A stretch of 20,638 bases of DNA from an uncultured Eubacteriales bacterium (lineage in GTDB: Bacteria > Bacillota > Clostridia > Oscillospirales > Oscillospiraceae), in NCBI GenBank assembly GCA_900546415.1, contig URCY01000033.1, forward strand, positions 1 to 20,638, written 5' to 3'. The notes under the pieces are model-generated. The model searched no databases. It was not told where the DNA came from and saw only the letters and a program-made list of their open reading frames with translations. Every line of letters starts with the position of its first letter. Within the stretch, counting starts at the first letter, position 1. The translations under genes and the position numbers were made by a program. Below are positions 8,210 through 15,078 of the stretch, in pieces.

Positions 8210-8513
8210 GACGCACCGGAGCGATCCGGTGCGTCAGCGTGTCAAAAAACCTTTTTTGACACGCTGTCAGACTGCAAAAATGTTCGGAAGACAAGCAACT
8301 CGCGACCGTCGGCGTACGTGGGTACGGTAGGTCGCGAGTTGTGATGTAAGTCAAAATTCTTGCGAAGCAAGCTATTTTTCACTATAAAATGTTCAAAATT
8401 CGCTTGTGATTCGCACTCGTTCCGATTCCGTAAAACGGTTCTTATTTGTTGACTGATTTTGACGGTTCCGGACTTTTTTGACAGTCTGACGCACCGGAGC
8501 GATCCGGTGCGTT
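8210..8513. repeat. Non-coding segment bounded by 41-bp inverted repeats
   Basis: The gap between the ECF gene and spoIIIAA (8188-8563) has no gene. Its left arm (8210-8250) is a GACGCACCGGA/TCCGGTGCGTC hairpin with a GCGA loop, then AGCGTGTCAAAAAAC. Its right arm (8472-8513) is close to the reverse complement of the left, with only about five or six differences. Inside are a perfect 14-bp hairpin with a CC loop (8236-8249 with 8252-8265), a 12-bp hairpin (CAACTCGCGACC 8296-8307 with 8330-8341) with a further inner stem, and a small CTTGC/GCAAG hairpin near 8360. The layout suggests a small inserted element or a pair of mirrored terminators. No clear target duplication is visible. Confidence 0.6.
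8360..8388 (+). promoter_or_regulatory. Candidate promoter inside the 8.2-8.5 kb gap
   Basis: TTGCGA (8360-8365), a 17-base spacer and TATAAA (8383-8388) form a reasonable sigma-A-type promoter. A classical terminator lies about 110 bases downstream, before any start codon. Confidence 0.35.
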
Positions 8514-8518
8514 TTTTT
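8395..8518 (+). ncRNA. Possible small RNA between a promoter and a terminator
   Basis: Transcription from the TTGCGA/TATAAA promoter would begin near 8395 and stop at the hairpin plus seven Ts ending at 8518, giving an RNA of about 124 bases without a convincing reading frame. The span includes a CCG/CGG mini-hairpin near 8430. This is inference from promoter and terminator placement only. It may equally be a spoIIIA leader with an attenuator, or dead sequence of an inserted element. Confidence 0.25.
8489..8518 (+). terminator. Rho-independent terminator upstream of spoIIIAA
   Basis: ACGCACCGGA (8489-8498) pairs perfectly with TCCGGTGCGT (8503-8512) around a GCGA tetraloop and is followed by seven Ts (8512-8518). 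It is a textbook plus-strand terminator, yet the nearest upstream stop codon is about 300 bases away. The same hairpin without the T-run occurs at 8210-8235, just past the ECF gene. Confidence 0.8.
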
Positions 8519-8539
8519 GTTCTGCCCGGGACGGGCTTG

Positions 8540-8547
8540 CATAGAAT
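8540..8547 (+). promoter_or_regulatory. Weak candidate sigma-E -10 element for the spoIIIA operon
   Basis: CATAGAAT resembles the sigma-E -10 consensus CATACAMT and lies 16 bases before the GTG of spoIIIAA. No good -35 (ATATT-like) is seen at the expected distance, and the resulting leader would be very short. It is suggested because spoIIIA operons of known species are sigma-E dependent. Confidence 0.25.
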
Positions 8548-8563
8548 GTAGCGAGGTGAGAGT

Positions 8564-9433
8564 GTGATACAAGCGGTGAAGCAGGCAGTCGCGATCTGCC
8601 CGCCCGAGCTGCGGCAGGCGGTATTGCGGCGGCCGCTGGCGGAACAGACGGAGGAGCTGCGGCTGCGCATCGGGCGGCAGCCGACGGTGCTCGTGCGCGG
8701 ACGGGAGGAGGCGCTTCCGACCGACCGGGTCACGGCGTTCCTCCTGGAGGACATGCTGGCGCGTGCGACGCGTCACGCGGTCTATGCTGCCGAGGAGACG
8801 CTGAAAAACGGCTTCGTGACGATCGACGGCGGGCATCGGCTCGGACTCTGTGGGACGGGCGTGTACCGCATGGGCGCGCTGACGGGTCTGCGAGAGCTTT
8901 CCTCGCTCAATCTGCGCGTTGCGCGGCAGGTCGCGGGGATCGCGGATCGGATCGCGGACGGCCTGTGGACGAGCCGCGCGTCCGTCCTGCTCGTCGGTGC
9001 GCCCGGCAGCGGCAAGACGACGCTCCTGCGCGACCTGATCTGCCAGCTCTCGGATCGGTTCTCGTGGCGTGTCGGGCTGGTGGACGAGCGCATGGAGGTG
9101 GCCGCGTGCTGCGGCGGCTGCCCGCAGCTTGCCGTCGGCGCGCATACCGACGTGCTCAGCGGCGTGCATAAGCCGGAGGCAATGGAGCTGCTGCTGCGCA
9201 CGATGTCGCCGCAGTGGATCGCCGTTGACGAGATCTCTGCGCCGGCCGACGTCGAGGCGATTTCCCGCGCGGCCTACTGCGGCGTGCGGATGCTCGCGAC
9301 GGTGCACGCCGATTCGCTCGCCGAGCTGCAAAGCCGCCCGGTCTACCGGCGGCTGCTGGAGGAGGGCGTGTTCACGCGGTTCGTCCTGCTGCGGCCGGAT
9401 CGGAGCTATACCATTGAGGAGGGAGCGGCATGA
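8564..9433 (+). CDS. spoIIIAA: Stage III sporulation protein AA, ATPase of the SpoIIIA channel
   Basis: The cytoplasmic ATPase of the SpoIIIA-SpoIIQ channel that joins mother cell and forespore; it is related to secretion ATPases of the type II/IV and GspE kind. The protein has 289 residues. An N-terminal region of about 130 residues is followed by Walker A GAPGSGKTT (145-153) and a Walker B-like segment ending in VDEIS. The start is GTG, with GAGGTGAG 3 bases upstream and no better ATG nearby. It is the first gene of the complete operon; its stop overlaps the start of spoIIIAB by ATGA. Confidence 0.95.
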   Translation: MIQAVKQAVAICPPELRQAVLRRPLAEQTEELRLRIGRQPTVLVRGREEALPTDRVTAFLLEDMLARATRHAVYAAEETLKNGFVTIDGGHRLGLCGTGVYRMGALTGLRELSSLNLRVARQVAGIADRIADGLWTSRASVLLVGAPGSGKTTLLRDLICQLSDRFSWRVGLVDERMEVAACCGGCPQLAVGAHTDVLSGVHKPEAMELLLRTMSPQWIAVDEISAPADVEAISRAAYCGVRMLATVHADSLAELQSRPVYRRLLEEGVFTRFVLLRPDRSYTIEEGAA

Positions 9434-9939
9434 TTCGAACGATCGGTGCGTGTCTGATTTTGGGCGCGTCCGGAGGCTTCGGCTTGGCCAAGTCGATCGG
9501 CTTTCGGCGGCAGAGCCGCCAGCTGCGCCAGCTCATCACGCTGCTTGAGCTGCTGCGCTGCGAGCTGAACTATACGCTGCTGCCCCTGCCGCGTCTGTGC
9601 GTGCTGACGGCGGAGCGCTGCACCGGGGCGGCGGCGCAGTGCCTGCTGCGCTACGGGCAGGAGCTGGAGCACTGCGGCAGCCGTCACAAGGCCGCCGGGC
9701 TGGCACTGACGGAGACAAAGGGACTTTGCCTGCCGGAGGACGCGCGGCAGGTGCTCTCGGAGCTGCTGGAATCGCTGGGGCGCTATGAGCTGGAGGGGGA
9801 GAACCGCCTGCTGCGGCTGACGGGGCAGCGCCTGAGCGAGATCGAGCAGCGCCTGAACACGGAAAAACGGCCGTTGGCGCGCGGCTATGCGGCGCTGGGC
9901 TTCTCCACCGGCCTCGCGCTGGTCATTCTGCTGCTGTGA
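9430..9939 (+). CDS. spoIIIAB: Stage III sporulation protein AB
   Basis: Membrane component of the SpoIIIA complex, with similarity in design to GspF-type platform proteins. It has 169 residues. Helices lie near both ends (about 5-20 and 150-169), and between them is a mostly helical cytoplasmic region containing the family segment LITLLELLRCELNYTLLPLP. It begins within the stop codon of spoIIIAA (ATGA), indicating translational coupling, and is followed by spoIIIAC after 3 bases. Confidence 0.92.
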   Translation: MIRTIGACLILGASGGFGLAKSIGFRRQSRQLRQLITLLELLRCELNYTLLPLPRLCVLTAERCTGAAAQCLLRYGQELEHCGSRHKAAGLALTETKGLCLPEDARQVLSELLESLGRYELEGENRLLRLTGQRLSEIEQRLNTEKRPLARGYAALGFSTGLALVILLL

Positions 9940-9942
9940 GCC

Positions 9943-10137
9943 ATGGATATTGACCTGATTTTCAAAATCGCGGCCGTCGGCATCATCGTCTCCATCCTCA
10001 ATCAGGTGCTGGTGCGCTCGGGACGCGAGGAGCAGGCGACCATGACGACGCTGGCGGGGCTGGTGGTCGTGCTGCTCATCGTCGTGCAGAAGATCGCGGG
10101 GCTGTTCGAGCTGGTCAAAAGCCTGTTCCGGTTCTGA
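9943..10137 (+). CDS. spoIIIAC: Stage III sporulation protein AC
   Basis: A 64-residue protein made almost entirely of two membrane helices separated by the short loop VRSGREEQATM, the normal size and shape for SpoIIIAC. The family segment IVSILNQVLVRSGREEQATM is present. It belongs to the membrane part of the feeding-tube channel together with SpoIIIAD. Its stop (TGA) shares one base with the start of spoIIIAD (TGATG), so the two are probably translationally coupled. Confidence 0.93.
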   Translation: MDIDLIFKIAAVGIIVSILNQVLVRSGREEQATMTTLAGLVVVLLIVVQKIAGLFELVKSLFRF

Positions 10138-10529
10138 TGGCGGAGATCCTGCAAATCACGGCCGTCGGCATCCTGACGGCGGTGTTCGCGGCGCTGCTGC
10201 GGCGGTATCACGAGGAATCGGCGCTCCTGCTGGCGGTCGGCGGCTGCGTGCTGATCGGACTCATGCTCGTCAAGGTGTCTCAGCCCGTGATCGCGTTTTT
10301 AACGCGCCTGCGGGAGCTGACCGGCTTGGAGCAGCCGCTGCTCGAGCCGCTGCTCAAGGCCGTCGGCATCGGCGTGCTGACGCAGATCAGCGCCGGAGTC
10401 TGCGACGATGCCAAACAGAGCGCCGTGGCGCGGCTCGTGGAGCTTTGCGGCGGCGTGCTGGCGCTCTATGCAGCGCTGCCGCTTTTGGAGGCGGTGCTGG
10501 AGCTGATCGAAACCGTTGGAGGGGGATGA
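10137..10529 (+). CDS. spoIIIAD: Stage III sporulation protein AD
   Basis: A 130-residue hydrophobic protein with about four membrane segments, including ITAVGILTAVFAALLRRY at the N-terminus and a C-terminal helix rich in Leu and Ala. Length and position match SpoIIIAD, a membrane partner of SpoIIIAC in the SpoIIIA complex. The start overlaps the stop of spoIIIAC by one base, and spoIIIAE follows after 3 bases. Confidence 0.92.
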   Translation: MAEILQITAVGILTAVFAALLRRYHEESALLLAVGGCVLIGLMLVKVSQPVIAFLTRLRELTGLEQPLLEPLLKAVGIGVLTQISAGVCDDAKQSAVARLVELCGGVLALYAALPLLEAVLELIETVGGG

Positions 10530-10532
10530 ACC

Positions 10533-11597
10533 ATGCGCCGGATCGGAATGCTGCTGCTGATTTTGCTGCTGCTCTGCGGCTGTGCCTATGCACAGGAGCC
10601 GGAGCCGGAGACGGAGGTCGTGACGGACGGGCTGTCCGACGAGGCGCGGGAGCTGCTGCCGACGGAGCATGCCGGGACGGTCGACCTCTGGGACGGCGCA
10701 AAAACAGTACTCACGGGGGCGCTTGCGCGCGCGTTCGGCGGCTGGCATGAGGCGCTGCGCCTCTGTGCGCTGCTGCTGGCGGTTCTGACCTTCTGCGCCC
10801 TGCTGCAATGGCAGAAGGAGCCGCCTGCGGCGCTCGTTGTGGTCGGCGCACTGGGCATCACGGGCGCGACGGTCGCCTCGATGCAGAGTATGGTGCAGCT
10901 TGCTGCCGGCACGATCGAGGAGCTGTCGGCCTACGGAACCTGTATGCTGCCGGTGCTGGCCTCGGCGACGGCGATGAGCGGCGGCGTGAGCAGCTCGACC
11001 GCGCTCTACGGCGGAGCGGTGCTGTTTTCTCAGCTGCTGACGCGCGCGATCTCGAAGCTGCTGATCCCGGGCGTCTGGCTGTTTCTGGCCGTGGCGACGG
11101 CCGAGGCCGCGCTCGGCAATCAGATGCTCACGGAGCTGCGCAAGCTGATCGGCTGGCTGATCTCAAAGGGCCTGCGGCTGTTCGTCGGCCTGTTTCTGGC
11201 CTATCTGTCCCTCACCGGCGTCATCACCGCGTCGGTCGACGCCTCGGCGGCCAAAATGACGAAGGCGGCGGTCTCCGGCATGGTGCCGGTCGTCGGAGGC
11301 ATGATCTCCGATGCGTCGGAGACGCTGCTGGCAAGTGCGGGTGTGTTGAAAAATTCCGTGGGCGTGTACGGGATGCTGGCCGTTCTGGCAATCGCACTGA
11401 CGCCGTTCCTGCGGGTCGCAGCGCATTATCTGCTGCTCAGGCTCACGACGGCGGTCGGCGGCGCGGTGGCGCTCAAGCCGCACGTCACGCTTCTTGAGCA
11501 GCTCACGACGGCGATGGGCTTCCTTCTGGCCATGTGCGCGGCGTGCAGCCTGCTTCTGCTGATGGCCACGGTCTGCCTGATGCGGGTGGTCGTATGA
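10533..11597 (+). CDS. spoIIIAE: Stage III sporulation protein AE
   Basis: The largest membrane subunit of the SpoIIIA complex in the mother-cell outer forespore membrane. The protein has 354 residues. It begins with a signal-like segment (MRRIGMLLLILLLLCGCAYA), which could be cut after AYA or, given LCGC, carry a lipid anchor. A short extracytoplasmic acidic stretch and then seven or so membrane helices follow from residue 70 onward. The conserved core ASATAMSGGVSSSTALYGGA and the segment around AVSGMVPVVGGMISDASETL are typical of the family. GGAGG lies upstream, inside the end of spoIIIAD. The stop overlaps the start of spoIIIAF. Confidence 0.94.
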   Translation: MRRIGMLLLILLLLCGCAYAQEPEPETEVVTDGLSDEARELLPTEHAGTVDLWDGAKTVLTGALARAFGGWHEALRLCALLLAVLTFCALLQWQKEPPAALVVVGALGITGATVASMQSMVQLAAGTIEELSAYGTCMLPVLASATAMSGGVSSSTALYGGAVLFSQLLTRAISKLLIPGVWLFLAVATAEAALGNQMLTELRKLIGWLISKGLRLFVGLFLAYLSLTGVITASVDASAAKMTKAAVSGMVPVVGGMISDASETLLASAGVLKNSVGVYGMLAVLAIALTPFLRVAAHYLLLRLTTAVGGAVALKPHVTLLEQLTTAMGFLLAMCAACSLLLLMATVCLMRVVV

Positions 11598-12085
11598 CGG
11601 CGCGCATCGGGGCGTATCTGATCGCCGTCACGGCCGCCTGTATGCTCGCCGTGATGGCCGACGCGCTGGTGAAAAGTCCGCCCGTGCGCCGGGTGGCGCG
11701 GCTGGTCGGCGGACTGCTGATCCTGCTGACGGTGCTCTCGCCGCTTGTGCGGCTCGAGGCGCGCGACCTCACCGAATTCGTCGAAGGATTTGCGCAGGAC
11801 GCGAAGCTCGATGCCGAGGCCGTGCAGACGGACTATCGGGAGCAGTGGGCGGAGCGCGTGCGGGAGCTTTTGGAGCAGAACATCGAGCAGCAGGCGGCGT
11901 CGATGGGGCTGACGCTGCGTGCGGAGGTCGTCGTGCGCATCGGGGAATGCCCCGAGCCGGAGTCGGTGACGCTGCACGGCGCGGCCGCGCCGGAGGAACA
12001 GACGGCACTGCAAGTCTATCTCGTGCAGACGCTGGGCTTTGCAAAGGAGCGCGTGATTTGGGAGGCGGAGGATGAAGACAACTGA
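11594..12085 (+). CDS. spoIIIAF: Stage III sporulation protein AF
   Basis: A 163-residue membrane protein of the SpoIIIA complex. Two membrane helices (about 5-23 and 33-52) are followed by a soluble domain of about 110 residues that is likely to face the intermembrane space. The start at the ATG of ATGACGGCG overlaps the stop of spoIIIAE. It is preferred over an in-frame ATG 60 bases further upstream because the extra residues would be polar, unrelated to the family and read through spoIIIAE. It overlaps spoIIIAG by 14 bases. Confidence 0.9.
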   Translation: MTARIGAYLIAVTAACMLAVMADALVKSPPVRRVARLVGGLLILLTVLSPLVRLEARDLTEFVEGFAQDAKLDAEAVQTDYREQWAERVRELLEQNIEQQAASMGLTLRAEVVVRIGECPEPESVTLHGAAAPEEQTALQVYLVQTLGFAKERVIWEAEDEDN

Positions 12086-12608
12086 ATGGATGGGGCGCGC
12101 CTTAGCCGTCGTGAAGAAGTACCGCTGGGCGCTTTTGGTGCTGCTGGTCGGCGTGGCGCTGCTTTTGCTTCCGTCGCGCGGCGGAAGCGGGCAGGAGCAG
12201 CCGGATCGGACGGAGCAGGCAGCGTCCGACCTCGACGCGTCTTATCGGCAGGAGCTGGAGCAGCGGCTCTCGGAGCTGCTCTCCGGCGTGGAGGGTGCGG
12301 GGGAGGTGCGCGTGCTGCTGACGCTCAAAACCGCCTCGCAGACACGCTACCAGACCGACACCAGCAGCACCGAGGATACGGATGCAAGCGGCAGCCGCCG
12401 CACGGCCGAGGAGAAAACGGTGATTTTGTCCGAGGGCAGCTCATATAATGCACCAGCGGTAAGAACCGTGGACTATCCCGTGTTTCAGGGGGCGGTCGTT
12501 GCGTGCAGCGGCGCAGGCAGCGCGGCGGTGCGGCTGAGTCTGACGAATGCGGTCTCGGCGCTGACGGGGCTGAGCGCGGAGAAGATCACGGTCGTCAAAT
12601 TGAATTGA
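12072..12608 (+). CDS. spoIIIAG: Stage III sporulation protein AG
   Basis: SpoIIIAG forms a large ring between the two forespore membranes. This 178-residue protein has one membrane helix (about 17-36), a charged helix (SYRQELEQRLSELLSGVEG) and then a ring-building fold. The family segment VEGAGEVRVLLTL is followed by a polar insertion rich in Thr and Ser (about 95-125), as expected for the beta-triangle region. The C-terminus ends VSALTGLSAEKITVVKLN, which is typical. GGAGG before the ATG lies within the end of spoIIIAF. Confidence 0.93.
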   Translation: MKTTEWMGRALAVVKKYRWALLVLLVGVALLLLPSRGGSGQEQPDRTEQAASDLDASYRQELEQRLSELLSGVEGAGEVRVLLTLKTASQTRYQTDTSSTEDTDASGSRRTAEEKTVILSEGSSYNAPAVRTVDYPVFQGAVVACSGAGSAAVRLSLTNAVSALTGLSAEKITVVKLN

Positions 12609-12621
12609 TGGAGGAATTGCA

Positions 12622-13182
12622 ATGAAATCATGGAAACGGAACGTGCTGATCGCCGGTGTGCTGGTGCTTGCGTGCGCAGGGGTCTATCTGAACTGGTTCT
12701 ACGGCCGCAGCTCGACCGACCTGACCAAGACGCTCGACGTGGATAAGCTCATGGGTGAGTCCACGCTTGTCCTGAGCGATACGAACGAGCCTGCCGCAGC
12801 GGCGGCAGCGGCGGCTGCGGCGGCTGCGGACGGCGCGGAGTCCTTTGCGGCCATGCGCCTGTCGCGCCAGACTGCGCGGGACGAGGCCGTCGCGCTTTTG
12901 CAGGAGACGATCGCCTATGCCGAGGGCGGGGATATTTCCGAGAGCGACGCGCAGCTTCAGAGAATCGTCGCCGACGCGCTGGCCGAGTCGCAGATCGAGA
13001 GCATGGTCATTGCCAAGGGCTATGCCGATTGCGTGGCCTACATCAGTCAGGACGGCATCTCGGTCGCGGTGGCCGCGCCGGAGAACGGCCTGACGCAGGA
13101 CGACGTGAGCCTTGTGGCGGACATCGTCCTCTCGCAGACCGACCGGAAGCTGGGAGATATTCGCATTTTTGGCATAGAATAG
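12622..13182 (+). CDS. spoIIIAH: Stage III sporulation protein AH
   Basis: SpoIIIAH reaches from the mother-cell membrane to bind forespore SpoIIQ and forms part of the channel. It has 186 residues. A membrane helix (about 7-24) is followed by a linker containing twelve consecutive alanines (58-69), then a helical, YscJ/FliF-like domain ending LVADIVLSQTDRKLGDIRIFGIE. The alanine run is encoded by mixed GCN codons, so it is not a simple triplet repeat, but it could vary in length between strains. GGAGG lies ahead of the ATG. It closes the spoIIIA operon; a new promoter follows its stop. Confidence 0.93.
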   Translation: MKSWKRNVLIAGVLVLACAGVYLNWFYGRSSTDLTKTLDVDKLMGESTLVLSDTNEPAAAAAAAAAAAADGAESFAAMRLSRQTARDEAVALLQETIAYAEGGDISESDAQLQRIVADALAESQIESMVIAKGYADCVAYISQDGISVAVAAPENGLTQDDVSLVADIVLSQTDRKLGDIRIFGIE

Positions 13183-13184
13183 GC

Positions 13185-13212
13185 TTGTAATTTTCTGAAA
13201 ATGTGTTAGAAT
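13185..13212 (+). promoter_or_regulatory. Candidate sigma-A promoter for the Asp23-like gene
   Basis: TTGTAA (13185-13190), a 16-base spacer and TAGAAT (13207-13212) lie 36 bases before the ATG. This would separate the housekeeping genes from the sporulation operon upstream. The stretch is also clearly AT-rich compared with its surroundings. Confidence 0.55.
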
Positions 13213-13248
13213 ATAGGAACAAGAATCTACAGAAGGGAAGCTCTTTCT

Positions 13249-13626
13249 ATGGCAGAAGCAAAAGAGTATCTGGTGCAGAGCAAGGAAAACGGCACCGTTA
13301 TGATCTCCGAGGAGGTCATTGCTTCCATCGCGGCGCTGGCCGTGCGTGATGTGGAGGGCGTTTATGGCACGAGTGCGGACGCCAGCTTTGAGTTGAACAC
13401 GATCTTCGGCAAAAAGAATCTCGGCAAGGGAATTCGCGTGAACATTCACGACGGCGGTGTGGACATTGTCTGCAATCTGGTCGTGAAGCTGGGCAACCCC
13501 GTGATGACCGTTGCGCAGAAGGTGCAGGAGGCCATTGCCGACGAGGTGTCGATGATGACCGGCGTGCGCCCGGCAAGCGTGCATGTGAACGTGACCGGCG
13601 TGGCCACGCCCAAGGCGCAGAATTAA
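13249..13626 (+). CDS. Asp23/Gls24-family envelope stress protein (YqhY-like)
   Basis: A 125-residue cytoplasmic protein of the Asp23/Gls24 family. The family core is visible in SEEVIASIAALAVRDVEGVYG, GKGIRVNIHDGGVDIVCNLVVK and the C-terminal VHVNVTGVATP. In Bacillus the equivalent gene, yqhY, lies between the acetyl-CoA carboxylase genes accBC and nusB. Here accBC are absent and the gene directly follows spoIIIAH, but its place before nusB is kept. Members are linked to cell-envelope stress and, in Bacillus, to control of fatty-acid synthesis; the exact role here is unknown. GAAGGGAAG precedes the ATG. Confidence 0.88.
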   Translation: MAEAKEYLVQSKENGTVMISEEVIASIAALAVRDVEGVYGTSADASFELNTIFGKKNLGKGIRVNIHDGGVDIVCNLVVKLGNPVMTVAQKVQEAIADEVSMMTGVRPASVHVNVTGVATPKAQN

Positions 13627-13632
13627 CAGCCT

Positions 13633-13664
13633 TCAGGGATGCGAGCGATCGCATCCCTGACTTT
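13633..13664 (+). terminator. Hairpin terminator between the asp23-like gene and nusB
   Basis: TCAGGGATGCGA (13633-13644) pairs perfectly with TCGCATCCCTGA (13649-13660) around a GCGA loop, followed by CTTT. The short T-run suggests partial termination, which would allow some read-through into nusB, for which no clear separate promoter is seen. Confidence 0.6.
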
Positions 13665-13690
13665 CGTACATTACAAAAAAGGAGAACGCT

Positions 13691-14149
13691 ATGACACGTT
13701 CCAATGCAAGAGAATTGGCCGTACACCTGATCTACGAGCTGGATTATACCAAGCAGCCGCCGCTTGAGGCGCTCGAGACCCGCCTGCAAAAGGAGTATTA
13801 TCAGCTCCTCTCCGACGAGAACGAGGTCTATACCGACCGCCCGTCGAAGAAGCAGCGGGATTACCTCACCGCCTGCGTCACCGGCGTCTGCGAAAAAGCG
13901 CCCGAGCTGGACGGCATCATCGAAAAATACTCCGTCGGCTGGGGGCTGCACCGCATTTCCCGCTTTGCGAAGGCGGCGCTGCGCATGGCGCTCTATGAGA
14001 TCCTCTATGTCGAGGACGTCCCGACCGGCGTGGCGATCAACGAATGCGTCGAGATCGTGAAAAAATACGAGGACGCCGACACCGTGAAGTTTGTCAACGG
14101 CATCCTCGGCTCGTTCTCGCGCAGTCTGCGGGAGCAGGAGCAGCAATGA
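13691..14149 (+). CDS. nusB: Transcription antitermination factor NusB
   Basis: NusB binds boxA RNA with S10 (NusE) and supports antitermination in rRNA operons. The protein is all-helical. It has 152 residues and starts with the family signature NARELAVHLIYELDYTK; the C-terminal half contains VPTGVAINECVEIVKKYED and KFVNGILGSFSR, both typical. A small insertion (TDRPSKKQRDY) is usual for Firmicutes forms. AAGGAG lies before the ATG. The stop overlaps the start of the next gene (ATGA), so it heads a tightly packed operon running to ispA. Confidence 0.95.
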   Translation: MTRSNARELAVHLIYELDYTKQPPLEALETRLQKEYYQLLSDENEVYTDRPSKKQRDYLTACVTGVCEKAPELDGIIEKYSVGWGLHRISRFAKAALRMALYEILYVEDVPTGVAINECVEIVKKYEDADTVKFVNGILGSFSRSLREQEQQ

Positions 14150-15078
14150 GCGTGCTTGCCTTTGACACCAGCAACTATACGACGTCCGTCGCCGCCTTTG
14201 ACGGCGCGCAGGCGCGCAACGAATCGCGTCTGCTCGACGTCGCGCACGGGACGCTCGGCCTGCGCCAGAGCGACGCGCTGTTTTCCCATATCAAACGCCT
14301 GCCGGAACTGACCGACAGGCTGTTTTCGGTTCTCCCGAGCTTTGTGCCGGAGGCTGTCGGCGCGAGCACACGGCCGCGCGCCGTGGAGGGGTCGTATATG
14401 CCCTGCTTTTTGGCCGGGGCGACGCAGGCACAGGTGATGGCGCGCACGCTGGGTGTGCCGTTTTATGCCTTTTCGCATCAGCAGGGGCACATCGCCGCCG
14501 CGCTCTTCTCCTCCGGCCATATGGAGCTGATGGACACGCCGCACCTGGCGTGGCATCTCTCCGGCGGGACGACCGAGCTGCTGCACGTCGTGCCGGACGG
14601 ACGGAACGTCCGCGCCGAGCGCATCGGCGGCACGACGGACATCTCTGCCGGGCAGCTCATTGACCGAACGGGCAAGCTGCTGGGACTGGATTTTCCGGCC
14701 GGGAAGCAGCTCGACGCCCTCAGCCGCACGGCGGAGGGGGAGAAGGGCTTCCGCGTGAAGGTCAACGGCCTGAGCTTCTCGCTTTCGGGCGTGCAGAATC
14801 AGGTCGAGGCGTTTCACCGGCCGGACGCGCCGCAGGAAACGGCGGCCTTTGCGCTGCACAGCCTGATCGGCGCGATCGTCCGCGCAACGCAGAACGCACT
14901 GCGCCAATATCCCGGCCACACGGTCGTGTTTTCCGGCGGCGTGGCGTCAAACTCACTGCTGCGCTCGGCCTGCGCGGCGCTGCCGGCCGTGTTCTGTCCG
15001 CCGCAGTTTTCGACGGATAACGCCCTCGGCGTTGCCGTTCTGACATGGAGGATGCACCATGCAGCAGCCGATCTATGA
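14146..15078 (+). CDS. TsaD/Kae1-like protein of the M22 family
   Basis: A 310-residue ASKHA-fold protein related to TsaD, which makes the threonylcarbamoyl modification of tRNA (t6A). The opening LAFDTSNYTTSVAAFD, the metal site His111-x3-His115 (HQQGH), LSGGTTELL and the C-terminal STDNALG with Asp291 are all present, so the metal ligands of TsaD are kept. It is a little shorter than usual TsaD. In clostridia a second, TsaD-like copy often sits with nusB and xseA, so it may not be the t6A enzyme itself; no tsaB or tsaE is nearby. The ATG overlapping the nusB stop is chosen over an upstream in-frame ATG whose extra residues would lie inside nusB. It overlaps xseA by 20 bases. Confidence 0.82.
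   Translation: MSVLAFDTSNYTTSVAAFDGAQARNESRLLDVAHGTLGLRQSDALFSHIKRLPELTDRLFSVLPSFVPEAVGASTRPRAVEGSYMPCFLAGATQAQVMARTLGVPFYAFSHQQGHIAAALFSSGHMELMDTPHLAWHLSGGTTELLHVVPDGRNVRAERIGGTTDISAGQLIDRTGKLLGLDFPAGKQLDALSRTAEGEKGFRVKVNGLSFSLSGVQNQVEAFHRPDAPQETAAFALHSLIGAIVRATQNALRQYPGHTVVFSGGVASNSLLRSACAALPAVFCPPQFSTDNALGVAVLTWRMHHAAADL

Noticed and set aside
8393..9331. Minus-strand frame (312 codons) across the spoIIIA gap and spoIIIAA
   Set aside because: Most of it is antisense to the Walker A region and core of spoIIIAA; the remainder runs through hairpin sequence and a terminator.
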